Of a DNA stretch of 64,000 nt, positions 7,629-15,954 are shown piece by piece. Positions within the stretch are counted from its first letter, which is position 1; every line of letters begins with the position of its first letter. The stretch comes from an uncultured Lachnospiraceae bacterium (GTDB taxonomy: Bacteria; Bacillota; Clostridia; Lachnospirales; Lachnospiraceae): NCBI GenBank assembly GCA_949840915.1, contig CATKXY010000002.1, positions 62,001 through 126,000 on the forward strand, read 5' to 3'. Position numbers and translations under genes: made by a program. The notes below the pieces were generated by a model, which saw only the letters and a program-made list of their open reading frames with translations, was not told the origin of the DNA and ran no database searches.

Positions 7629-9888
7629 GTGTATACCTCCTGCGCTGTATGACGGCTGCCACCGGCAGTCCCAAGATGGTGAGCAGGCTGATGAACTCGC
7701 CCAGTCTCCAGTAAAGAGGAGGGACGAAATCTATGGATACGGTACCCTCGTAACCGGAGGGCAGCCACAGGCGGAGCGTGTGGTTCTCACTGTCGTCAAT
7801 GGTGAGGGGGGTATCGGTTGCCTTGTCGGTGGCGCGATAGCCTTTATAGAGCAGAATAGGAAGGTCTATGTAAGACACGCGGTCCGCGGCATTTGCGCAC
7901 TCCAGTTCAGCGTGAAGGCCTTTTTTCTGATAAGAGAGAATCGTCACGGCCTCCTCCCCCTCCGGGTCTGCAAAGGTGAGCCGGGTCTGGTCGGTTCCTT
8001 CTATTAAATACTCCGCGCCGGAAATATAGCCGAAGCCCATGCTTTCTTCATTATAGAGGTCAAAATATTCCTGCTCTCTGTCCACGGAATCCATCAGGAA
8101 GAGATAGGAGGTGGCGATGCCTGTGACAAGGACGAGAATGCTCATGGGGTAGAGAACGCTGCGGCTGCTCTTCCAATACCACAGGAGAAACCCGCACACG
8201 ATCACGAGACATGCGGTGCCCCATCCCAGAAAGCGATTGGGGAACTGCAGACTGCTCACCAGAGAGGCTGCCACGGAATGAATACTCTGGATCTTATCCC
8301 AGGGAAAACGATTCAGGCTCATGAGGAGCAGCAGAGCGCCGAAGACGGCGGCGGTGCATGCCGTTTTTTTCCGATTGTTTTTGATTGTGTGCCATGTGCC
8401 GCAGAAGGCCATGACGGCAAAAATCAAAAGTCCGAGTATGGGAATCAGGCCTACCCCCACCGGATGCGAATACTGCATGCCATTGTCCCCCTGGGGGGTG
8501 TTGAGGCCGGAGCGCCAGAACTGAAAGGCCAGCTGCGGCAGCAGAAGTCCTCTGTCCTGAATGGTGCGGGCCGATATATGCTTGATATGTACATCCTGGG
8601 TCAGATAATAGTCGAGAAAGGGAATCAGATACCACAGACTCAGACCCAGAGCAGTCAGAGCTCCCTTTAAGAGCTGTAAAAAGACAGGAAGGCAAAAGAC
8701 TTTTTTCACAAATGCCAGACAGATCAAAATGGTCAGAAACGCCGTGATCTCACAGGTCAGCACATGAGTCTGTATCAGGCCGGCATATCCGGCAGCCAGA
8801 GGCAGCCATGCTTTTTTGAAGCGTATGGAGTGAGGATCTGTGGCAAATACCAGATAAAGTCCGTAGGCAATCAGCGGGAAAAAGGTGTAGGCGCTGCCTT
8901 CTCCGACGGCTCCTGTGATGACCAGCTTGTAAATGCGGAAAATGGAAAGGGTGTAGAGGCCGCTGCACAAAAGCCCCAGGGTGTCGTCCCCGAAAATGCG
9001 GCTGAAGCAGAACCAGGAGATCCAGGCGGTTGCAAAGTTTAATGCAATACAATAGATACCGTAGCTCTCCGCCACGGTAAATCCGATTATTCTCAGCAGC
9101 GCCGGAACATACAGCAGGGCATTACAGTAGAAAATTCCGTTGGCATAACCATGGCCATATACCCATTCAGGCTCGAGACGGACGGGGAACTGACCGCTCA
9201 GCAGGCCATCCTTCACGCCCTCGATCCGCTGCAGATGGTAAGTGAGATCCGCGCCGCCGATAAGCCCCTCGTGCAAATAGGGGACGGAGGCCAGAAACCC
9301 GATAAGCGTACAGAAAAAAAACACCTTTTTCCGGTTTTCTGCGATGGGAAATTCTTTTTGATAATAGTATAAGGTTAATACTGACAGAGCTGTCAGGCCC
9401 CAGAATAAGCAAACTGCCAGAAGCCTTGTCCAGAGCAGATTTGTCTCGACCACAGTCAGGCCCGTCACCACCAGACTCCCCTCTCCTCCGTAGGAGACTG
9501 TGACCTCCAGCTCCTTTGTACCCTCGTAGAGCCAGGCTTTGTAGGAGGTCTGATCCAGGGCGTTGTAGAGATGCTCGCCGTTGGTGAGCAGGCCGCCCGT
9601 AAACACAGAGCCGTCCCGCAGACTGCACAATCCGGCCAGATCCGTGTCAGTCTCATATTGTAATCTGATCTCATACACGCCCGGTCTGAGGGCGATTTGA
9701 TCGAAAACAACCGTATCGGAGGTGGGAACTCCCGATTCAAAGTAGTAATATTTGTCCATTTGCAGGGATTCACAGGGTGTTGCGATGTGCCAGACGCAGA
9801 CTGCACAGAGCAGGCTTAAGAGGAGGACAATAAGCCGGAAAGAGTTTTTGGTATGTATACTGAGTGTCCTGATACGATTAAAAAGCAT
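7621..9888 (-). CDS. Large GT-C-like membrane protein (YfhO-like architecture)
   Basis: A 755-residue protein and first gene of the minus-strand operon. It has an anchor segment at residues ~17-35 and an extracytoplasmic beta domain to about 150 with LRPGVYEIR. About 11-12 membrane segments follow (~160-555), including an IGGADLTYHLQR loop with an acidic residue where GT-C enzymes place their catalytic Asp. A soluble C-terminal domain (~560-725) and a last membrane helix complete it. The layout matches large YfhO-like or 6-pyruvoyl-tetrahydropterin-synthase-related membrane proteins proposed to move sugars from lipid carriers on the outer face. Substrate unknown. It is the only full-length member of the three related genes here. 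Confidence 0.65.
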   Translation of the reverse strand: MLFNRIRTLSIHTKNSFRLIVLLLSLLCAVCVWHIATPCESLQMDKYYYFESGVPTSDTVVFDQIALRPGVYEIRLQYETDTDLAGLCSLRDGSVFTGGLLTNGEHLYNALDQTSYKAWLYEGTKELEVTVSYGGEGSLVVTGLTVVETNLLWTRLLAVCLFWGLTALSVLTLYYYQKEFPIAENRKKVFFFCTLIGFLASVPYLHEGLIGGADLTYHLQRIEGVKDGLLSGQFPVRLEPEWVYGHGYANGIFYCNALLYVPALLRIIGFTVAESYGIYCIALNFATAWISWFCFSRIFGDDTLGLLCSGLYTLSIFRIYKLVITGAVGEGSAYTFFPLIAYGLYLVFATDPHSIRFKKAWLPLAAGYAGLIQTHVLTCEITAFLTILICLAFVKKVFCLPVFLQLLKGALTALGLSLWYLIPFLDYYLTQDVHIKHISARTIQDRGLLLPQLAFQFWRSGLNTPQGDNGMQYSHPVGVGLIPILGLLIFAVMAFCGTWHTIKNNRKKTACTAAVFGALLLLMSLNRFPWDKIQSIHSVAASLVSSLQFPNRFLGWGTACLVIVCGFLLWYWKSSRSVLYPMSILVLVTGIATSYLFLMDSVDREQEYFDLYNEESMGFGYISGAEYLIEGTDQTRLTFADPEGEEAVTILSYQKKGLHAELECANAADRVSYIDLPILLYKGYRATDKATDTPLTIDDSENHTLRLWLPSGYEGTVSIDFVPPLYWRLGEFISLLTILGLPVAAVIQRRRYTHA

Positions 9889-9915
9889 ATTGCGCCCCCG
9901 ATTGTTCTTGAGGAC

Positions 9916-9944
9916 ATATTATCATATTGTCTTTGGGGTGTAAA
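9916..9944 (-). promoter_or_regulatory. SigA-type promoter of the GT-C operon
   Basis: On the minus strand TTTACA (9939-9944) is followed after 17 bp by TAATAT (9916-9921), about 28 bp before the ATG at 9888. It is divergent from the ABC transporter promoter about 50 bp away. Confidence 0.7.
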
Positions 9945-9992
9945 GCGCGAAAACTTTCTGTAAAGCCGGTTTTCGCAAAATTGCGCGGCCTC

Positions 9993-10021
9993 TTTACTTT
10001 ATCGCGCTGCTATGGTAGAAT
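9993..10021 (+). promoter_or_regulatory. SigA-type promoter of the amino-acid ABC operon
   Basis: TTTACT (9993-9998), 17-bp spacer, TAGAAT (10016-10021). It is 65 bp upstream of the binding-protein start and back to back with the minus-strand promoter. Confidence 0.65.
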
Positions 10022-10085
10022 GCGAAAGGTATCAATAATACGGTTGTAATAAAACATGTGGATGATTTGGAGGAGAATTACTGTT

Positions 10086-10874
10086 ATGAAAAAGAAACTT
10101 GCAATGCTTTTGAGTATGACAATGATGATGGGGCTGGCGCTGAGCGGCTGCGGCAGCGCAAAAACCGACGGCAAGGCCATGGTGTATGCGGTTGAGGCCG
10201 GTTCTGCGGGCGAGGAGACTGCCCGGGAGAAGAATTTCCAGTACAATTCCGTGGCTTCCCAGGCCGATGCGCTGATGGAGGTTGCCTCCGGTACCTCGGA
10301 CGCAGCGATCATTGACCTTTTGATGGCGGGCGCCATGATCGGAGAGGGTACCAGCTATCCCGATCTGACCTATACTGACAAGCTGACCACGGAGGAGTAT
10401 GGCGTGGGCTGCAGAAAGGGTTCTGATCTTGCCTCCTACATAAACGCTGTGCTGGCGGAGAGCTATGCGGACGGTTCCCTGCAGGAGACTGCTGAGAAAT
10501 ATGGTGTGCAGGAGTCTCTGGTGGAACAGGCGGCATGTGAGTACAGCGCGGCCGCAGAGAGCGATGTGGCCTATATTCAGGGTAAGGGGACTCTGATCGT
10601 GGGAATCACAGAGTTTGCGCCCATGGATTACCAGGACGAGTCGGGGCAGTGGATTGGCTTTGACGCCGATATGGCGCGCAAGGTTGCGGAGAAGCTTGGC
10701 GTGGAGGCACAGTTTGTGGTAATTGACTGGGACAACAAGATCATGGAGTTGAACTCTAAAAGTCTTGATGTTGTCTGGAACGGCATGACGCTGACTGAGG
10801 ATGTGAAAGCAGCCATGGAATGTACAAATGCATACTGCAACAACGCACAGGTGGTAGTAGTGCCTGCAAAATAG
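10086..10874 (+). CDS. Circularly permuted amino-acid-binding lipoprotein (ABC transporter)
   Basis: A 262-residue protein; ATG at 10086 follows GGAGG and gives a clean lipoprotein signal (LALSGC, Cys22). It is a family-3 solute-binding protein, but with its halves swapped. Residues ~30-140 match the usual second half (VEAGSAGEETA, then SDAAIID, then EEYGVGCRKGSDL, then a YADGSLQETAEKYG helix). A ~25-residue linker follows. Residues ~166-262 match the usual first half (GTLIVGITEFAPMDY, WIGFDADMARKVAEKLG, SLDVVWNGMTLTED, NNAQVVVVPAK). The new ends therefore fall at a hinge crossover. The Arg that usually binds the ligand alpha-carboxylate (TxERKK) is Val here (TEDVKA), while the lobe-2 Asp77 is kept. 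Permease and ATPase follow directly. Confidence 0.9.
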   Translation: MKKKLAMLLSMTMMMGLALSGCGSAKTDGKAMVYAVEAGSAGEETAREKNFQYNSVASQADALMEVASGTSDAAIIDLLMAGAMIGEGTSYPDLTYTDKLTTEEYGVGCRKGSDLASYINAVLAESYADGSLQETAEKYGVQESLVEQAACEYSAAAESDVAYIQGKGTLIVGITEFAPMDYQDESGQWIGFDADMARKVAEKLGVEAQFVVIDWDNKIMELNSKSLDVVWNGMTLTEDVKAAMECTNAYCNNAQVVVVPAK

Positions 10875-10884
10875 GAGAACGATT

Positions 10885-11541
10885 ATGTTTTGGACTGTTA
10901 CCCAATCATTGCTGAACGGTCTGGGGACTACCATTCAGATATTTTTATGGACGCTGGTGCTGTCACTGCCGCTGGGGTTATTGTTTGCATTTGCATCCAG
11001 GAGCAGGTGGAAACCTCTGCGGCTTTTGATGCAGCTTGTTGTGTGGATAGTCCGCGGAACGCCCCTGATGCTGCAGCTGATCATTATTTTTTACGGTCCG
11101 GGGCTGTGGCTCGGACATAATATCTGGAGCGGCGGAGAGGCCGGCAGACTGACTGCCACAATAGTTGCTTTTTCGTTCAATTATGCCTGCTATTTTTCAG
11201 TGATTTTCCGCGGAGGCATTGAAAGCGTGCCGGCGGGACAGAGAGAAGCGGGGCAGGTGCTGGGCATGACCCGCAGCCAGATTTTCTTTCGGGTAACTTT
11301 GCTGCAGATGGTAAAGCGTGTGGTTCCGCCCATGTCAAATGAGATTATCACTCTTGTGAAGGATACTTCCCTGGCGCGTATCATTGCGGCATATGAGCTG
11401 ACCTTCGCAGGTTATTCCTTTATGAAATCGGACGGCATTACCTGGCCCCTGTTTTACACGGGTGTGTTCTACCTGCTGTTTGTGGGAATCCTGACTTTGC
11501 TGTTTAACTATATCGAGCGCAGACTTGATTATTTCAGGTAG
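10885..11541 (+). CDS. Polar amino-acid ABC transporter permease
   Basis: A 218-residue permease of the HisM/GlnP type, starting 10 bp after the binding-protein stop with a GGAG RBS. It has about five membrane segments. The N-terminus TVTQSLLNGLGTTIQI is typical of the family, and IVRGTPLMLQL is the conserved region before the EAA loop. The EAA-like loop (EAGQVLGMTRSQIFFRV) is the contact with the ATPase. A single permease gene implies a homodimer. It serves import of a polar amino acid or a related ligand with its neighbours. Confidence 0.92.
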   Translation: MFWTVTQSLLNGLGTTIQIFLWTLVLSLPLGLLFAFASRSRWKPLRLLMQLVVWIVRGTPLMLQLIIIFYGPGLWLGHNIWSGGEAGRLTATIVAFSFNYACYFSVIFRGGIESVPAGQREAGQVLGMTRSQIFFRVTLLQMVKRVVPPMSNEIITLVKDTSLARIIAAYELTFAGYSFMKSDGITWPLFYTGVFYLLFVGILTLLFNYIERRLDYFR

Positions 11542-11552
11542 GGGGGCGGCAC

Positions 11553-12347
11553 ATGGCAATTTTGGAAGTAAAAAATATCGGGAAGCATTTCGGCAGCACA
11601 AGGGTGCTGGAGGATGTGAGCTTTTCGCTGGAAGAGGGAAGCGCACTGGCTATCATCGGTTCATCCGGCTCCGGCAAGACCACGCTGCTTCGGTGTCTGA
11701 ATTTTCTGGAGACACCCGACAGCGGCAGTATCAGCGTGCGGGGCAGACTGCTTTTTGACGCGTCTGCCGAGGCGGCGGAGCGGGAGAAAAACCTGCGGAG
11801 AAAGCGTCTCCATTTCGGGATGGTGTTTCAGTCCTTTAACCTTTTTCCTCAGTATACCGCATTGGAAAATGTCACGCTGGCCGAACGGCTTCTGGCCGGG
11901 GAGCAGCCTGACTTTAAACAGCGCAGAAAGGAGATTCTGGACGAGATCGACAGACATGGACGGGAGCTTCTGGCACAGATGGGACTGTCGGAGAGAACGG
12001 AGCATTATCCCCATCAGCTCTCCGGAGGACAGCAGCAGCGCGTGGCCATCGCCAGAGCCTTGGCGCTGAAGCCGGATATCCTGTGCTTTGACGAGCCGAC
12101 CTCGGCCCTGGACCCGGAGCTCACGGGGGAGGTTCTGAAGGTGATCCGCAGTCTGGCGGATCAGAGGACGACTATGATCATCGTGACACATGAGATGGCC
12201 TTTGCCAGAGATGTGGCGGATCAGATCATATTTATGGACGAGGGCGTGATCGTGGAACAAGGTGCTCCCGGGGATGTCATAGACAATCCGAAGGAGGAAC
12301 GCACCAGGCAGTTTTTGACCAGATATACCCAGAGCAGCCGGCTGTAA
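11553..12347 (+). CDS. Polar amino-acid ABC transporter ATP-binding protein
   Basis: A 264-residue ATPase of the GlnQ/HisP class. Walker A is GSSGSGKTTLLR (~residues 36-47), the Q-loop is in MVFQSFNLFPQ, the signature is LSGGQQQR and Walker B is ILCFDEPTSALDPE, followed by the H-loop in VTHEM. It is somewhat longer than the usual ~240 residues because of an insert around ERLLAGEQPDFKQRRKE between the Q-loop and the signature. It starts 11 bp after the permease stop. The stop codon TAA lies inside the stem of the operon terminator. Confidence 0.95.
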   Translation: MAILEVKNIGKHFGSTRVLEDVSFSLEEGSALAIIGSSGSGKTTLLRCLNFLETPDSGSISVRGRLLFDASAEAAEREKNLRRKRLHFGMVFQSFNLFPQYTALENVTLAERLLAGEQPDFKQRRKEILDEIDRHGRELLAQMGLSERTEHYPHQLSGGQQQRVAIARALALKPDILCFDEPTSALDPELTGEVLKVIRSLADQRTTMIIVTHEMAFARDVADQIIFMDEGVIVEQGAPGDVIDNPKEERTRQFLTRYTQSSRL

Positions 12348-12369
12348 CGGAATACAGCCGGCTGTTTTT
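12335..12369 (+). terminator. Terminator of the ABC transporter operon
   Basis: CAGCCGGCTGTA (12335-12346) pairs perfectly with TACAGCCGGCTG (12353-12364) over a 6-nt loop, followed by TTTTT. The stem begins within the last codons of the ATPase gene. Confidence 0.93.
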
Positions 12370-12403
12370 GCCCGGCCCCGCCTTTATTGTCTGCCCGATG
12401 ATT

Positions 12404-12444
12404 ACAAGTAATATCTTGTGATGCAGAAATAATCGTGATAAAAT
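12404..12444 (+). promoter_or_regulatory. Promoter of the sensor kinase, with an inverted repeat over the -35
   Basis: TTGTGA (12416-12421), 17-bp spacer, TAAAAT (12439-12444), 80 bp before the kinase start. An inverted repeat, ACAAG (12404-12408) and CTTGT (12415-12419), overlaps the -35 box and could be an operator (inference). Confidence 0.6.
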
Positions 12445-12524
12445 AACAATGGCAGACTGGCTGCCTGGAAGGCCGTAAAGAATACTCTTTTATGGAAAAG
12501 GATCTACAGCAGGAGGAAGACATT

Positions 12525-15500
12525 ATGAGAAGAAAGAAATCAATACAGGAAATTGTGTCGGTCTTATTTCTTTTAACGGCCATTGTGCTGATATTTTGCT
12601 GGTACACATCACAAAACAGCAGCCGGATGGAGAGGCGGAATAAAGAGTACGCATCGGATTCAGCCCGGCTGATGACTGAGCAGATAGATAAGGAACTGAA
12701 CAACGCGCTGGATCAGATCAAAACATATGCCTATTTTGTGGGAGAGAGTCTGACAGAACCCGAAGTGACGGCGCAGATGCTCAAAGAGATGGAGCAAAAC
12801 GCACTTTTTGACGCGCTGCTGTTCACGGATGCGGAGGGTATGGATTATGCTTCCGACGGGCGCACTGCCGATGTGACGGACCGGGATTTTTATGTGAAGG
12901 GCATTGAGGGCAAGAGCGATCTGTCTGTGATATTTGATCCTCATTTTTTTGATGAGACCATGACGTCTTTTTACTCACCTGTTTCTTATGACGGAGAGAT
13001 TATTGGTGTGCTGCGGGGAGCGTATCTGGCGGAGGAATATCTGCATGACATGCTCACCACTACTTATTTTGGAGAGAAAGCGGTGGTGTTTTTGTGTACG
13101 CCGGAGGGCAGAGTGATCGCCAGCTCTGATCACAGCACCTATGTGAAGGATCTGCCGGAAGCGCTCGCGAGGTCCGGTGTGATCGACACGGATACGGCTG
13201 CCAAGGTCAGGAATGTGTTTGACAATGGCGGGGAGGGAGCTTTCGTCTGTGCTTCCGGCAGCGGGACGGATAATATCTGCGTAATGTATCTGCCGCAGAA
13301 TCCGTATGTTCTGGTACAGACCTTTCCCAAAAATGTTACCCAGAGAATGATAAAGGATGAGAACTTTGTGGGAATCTGTCTGGAGGCTATGCTGATCGGA
13401 CTGTTTATTCTCTATGTCATCTGGCTACTGGTGCGGGCCCGCCGGGAGAAGAAGGAGCTGGAGCGTGAGAACCGGGAGATGGGATATATTATCGACGGTG
13501 TGAATATTTTGTTTTCCCGTTTCGTGATGGTGGATTTCGAGAAGGATACTTATCAGTTTCTGGCCGGGGCGACGCCGGAGGACAGTGGTCTGGCAGTAAA
13601 CGGCAGGTATCAGGAGCTGTCGGATTACATGTGTTCCATTCTGGCGGAGGAGAGTGAACGGGAGGAGTTTGCAAAAAATATAGACAAGAATTCCGTAATT
13701 GAATCGCTCTCAGAGCATGACGATCTGCGTCTGGAATGTCGTGTGCTGCAAAACGGCCAGCCGGAGTGGGAGCATTTGAATATCATCTGTCTGGAGAGAA
13801 AGGAAGGCCGGACGGTCAGAGTTTTATTTATCCGTCAGAATATTACGGAGCTGAAGGAGAACGAGCTGCGCATTCAGGCCGAGATGTCTGTTGCGAACCG
13901 CAAGGAAAGGCAGTATCGCATAGCCGTCACCTCCAATGCGTTCTGCACGTTTGAGTTTAATCTGACTCAGGACATAATTGAGCATGACATCGTCCGCATG
14001 GTGGGCGACAGACAGATATCTCTTCTGGAAAGAGCCGGGCTGGAAGCGCCCTGCAAGGCTTCCAAATGCTTTGATCAGTGGAAGCAGTTTGTGTCGGCAG
14101 AGTCCATGGAGGAATATTGTGCCACAGTCAATACCGGGCATTTAAAGATGTGCTTTGATAAGGGCGAGAAGGAAGTGGCGTTGGATTATTGGGGACGCGC
14201 CTTCGGCTCAGAGCAGATGTGTGTACGACAGTCCTTCATTATGACCCGGGATGATGAAACAGGCGATATTATGGTGATGGTGGTGTCGAAGGATGTCACG
14301 AGTCAGGTCCAGAAACAGCGGGAACAGACGCAGGCTCTGCAGGACGCTCTGATGCAGGCACAGCATGCCAACAGGGCCAAAACGACATTTCTGTCCAATA
14401 TGTCGCATGATATCCGCACGCCCATGAATGCCATCATCGGGTTTGCGACGATTGCGGTCAGCCATATAGACAATAAGGATCAGGTGAGAGATTGTCTCCA
14501 GAAGGTGCTTTCCTCCAGCAATCATCTGCTGAGCCTGATAAACGATATTCTGGATATGAGCAGGATCGAGAGCGGAAAGGTGCAGATCAAGGAGCAGGAC
14601 TGCAATATTTCCGAGATGATGCACAATCTGGTCAATATCATTCAGCCTCAGGTGAAGGCGAAACAGTTGGAGCTGTTCATTGATACCTTTGAGGTGGCCA
14701 ATGAGGATGTGATAGCGGATGCTCTGAAAATAAATCAGGTGTTTATCAATCTGCTGAGCAACGCCGTGAAATACACGCCTGCAGGGGGAACGATTTCGTT
14801 CCGCATCATGCAGAAAACGACTTTCCGGCACGGATACGGCGATTATGTTTTTATTGTGAAGGATAACGGCACCGGTATGTCCAAGGAATTTGTGGAGCAT
14901 ATCTTTGAACCGTTTGAGCGTGAGGTGACCGTTACGCAGTCCGGCATTCAGGGGACGGGGCTCGGCATGGCGATCACAAAGAATATTGTGGAGATGATGA
15001 ACGGTAAGATCACTGTCGAGAGTGAGCTCGGCAAGGGAAGTATCTTTACGGTGGAGCTGACCCTGAAGCTTCAGGATGTGGAAAAGAACGCGGAACAGCT
15101 CAGGGAGCTGGACGGTCTGCGGGCATTGGTCGTGGATGATGATTTCAATGTCTGCGACAGCGTGAGCAAGATGCTCAAGCAGATCGGTATGCGTTCCGAG
15201 TGGACGACTTCCGGCAGAGAGGCTGCTTATCGCGCCAAGATAGCATATGAGGAGGGGGACGCCTATCACACTTATATCATCGACTGGCAGATGCCGGAGC
15301 TCAGCGGTGTGGAGACAGCCAGAAGAATACGCAGTGTGGCGGGCGACGATGCGCCCATTATTATCCTGACTGCGTATGACTGGACTGATATTGAGGAGGA
15401 GGCGAGGGAAGCGGGCGTCACTGCTTTCTGCGCAAAACCGCTCTTTATGTCTGATCTGAAGTCAGCGCTGCTGGCAGCCAACAATCTGGTGGATAAGGAG

Positions 15501-15914
15501 GAGGGAGTGGCCTCCTGGACTCTGGCGGATTTCAGCGGAAAGCGCATCCTGCTTGTGGAAGATATTGAGCTGAACCGGGAGATTGCGGAAGTGATACTGA
15601 CAGAGGCGGGATTTCAGGTTGAGTCTGCGCCGGATGGAACGGACGCGGTGGCGATGGTGGAGCGTGCAGAAGAGAATTATTATGACGCTGTTTTGATGGA
15701 TGTACAGATGCCGATCATGAACGGCTATGAGGCTACCAGAACCATCAGGAATATGCCTAGAAAGGATGTCAAAGACCTGCCTATCATCGCAATGACGGCA
15801 AACGCTCTGGAGGAGGATAAGGAGGCGGCTCTGAAGAACGGTATGAATGCTCATATTGCCAAGCCGCTTGATATGGATGTCTTTATATCTGTCTTAAAAA
15901 AATATTTATCTTAG
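12525..15914 (+). CDS. Hybrid sensor histidine kinase with two receiver domains
   Basis: About 1129 residues from ATG 12525, chosen for AGGAGG at 8 nt; an ATG 33 bp upstream has no such site. Order: membrane helix near the N-terminus; extracellular Cache-like sensor to ~285; second membrane helix; PAS-like regions; HisKA H-box SNMSHDIRTPMNAI near residue 626; HATPase with N-box and GTGLGMAI; receiver 1 (VVDDD, acceptor in IIDWQMPE ~920); receiver 2 (VEDIELNRE, acceptor in LMDVQMP ~1058). Signal likely passes His to Asp within the protein. No HPt domain or separate output regulator lies nearby. The ligand is unknown. It stands alone between the ABC operon terminator and prmA. Confidence 0.9.
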   Translation: MRRKKSIQEIVSVLFLLTAIVLIFCWYTSQNSSRMERRNKEYASDSARLMTEQIDKELNNALDQIKTYAYFVGESLTEPEVTAQMLKEMEQNALFDALLFTDAEGMDYASDGRTADVTDRDFYVKGIEGKSDLSVIFDPHFFDETMTSFYSPVSYDGEIIGVLRGAYLAEEYLHDMLTTTYFGEKAVVFLCTPEGRVIASSDHSTYVKDLPEALARSGVIDTDTAAKVRNVFDNGGEGAFVCASGSGTDNICVMYLPQNPYVLVQTFPKNVTQRMIKDENFVGICLEAMLIGLFILYVIWLLVRARREKKELERENREMGYIIDGVNILFSRFVMVDFEKDTYQFLAGATPEDSGLAVNGRYQELSDYMCSILAEESEREEFAKNIDKNSVIESLSEHDDLRLECRVLQNGQPEWEHLNIICLERKEGRTVRVLFIRQNITELKENELRIQAEMSVANRKERQYRIAVTSNAFCTFEFNLTQDIIEHDIVRMVGDRQISLLERAGLEAPCKASKCFDQWKQFVSAESMEEYCATVNTGHLKMCFDKGEKEVALDYWGRAFGSEQMCVRQSFIMTRDDETGDIMVMVVSKDVTSQVQKQREQTQALQDALMQAQHANRAKTTFLSNMSHDIRTPMNAIIGFATIAVSHIDNKDQVRDCLQKVLSSSNHLLSLINDILDMSRIESGKVQIKEQDCNISEMMHNLVNIIQPQVKAKQLELFIDTFEVANEDVIADALKINQVFINLLSNAVKYTPAGGTISFRIMQKTTFRHGYGDYVFIVKDNGTGMSKEFVEHIFEPFEREVTVTQSGIQGTGLGMAITKNIVEMMNGKITVESELGKGSIFTVELTLKLQDVEKNAEQLRELDGLRALVVDDDFNVCDSVSKMLKQIGMRSEWTTSGREAAYRAKIAYEEGDAYHTYIIDWQMPELSGVETARRIRSVAGDDAPIIILTAYDWTDIEEEAREAGVTAFCAKPLFMSDLKSALLAANNLVDKEEGVASWTLADFSGKRILLVEDIELNREIAEVILTEAGFQVESAPDGTDAVAMVERAEENYYDAVLMDVQMPIMNGYEATRTIRNMPRKDVKDLPIIAMTANALEEDKEAALKNGMNAHIAKPLDMDVFISVLKKYLS

Positions 15915-15954
15915 TATAAAATATCTATCATGTATAAATCGGGAGGCGAGTTGG

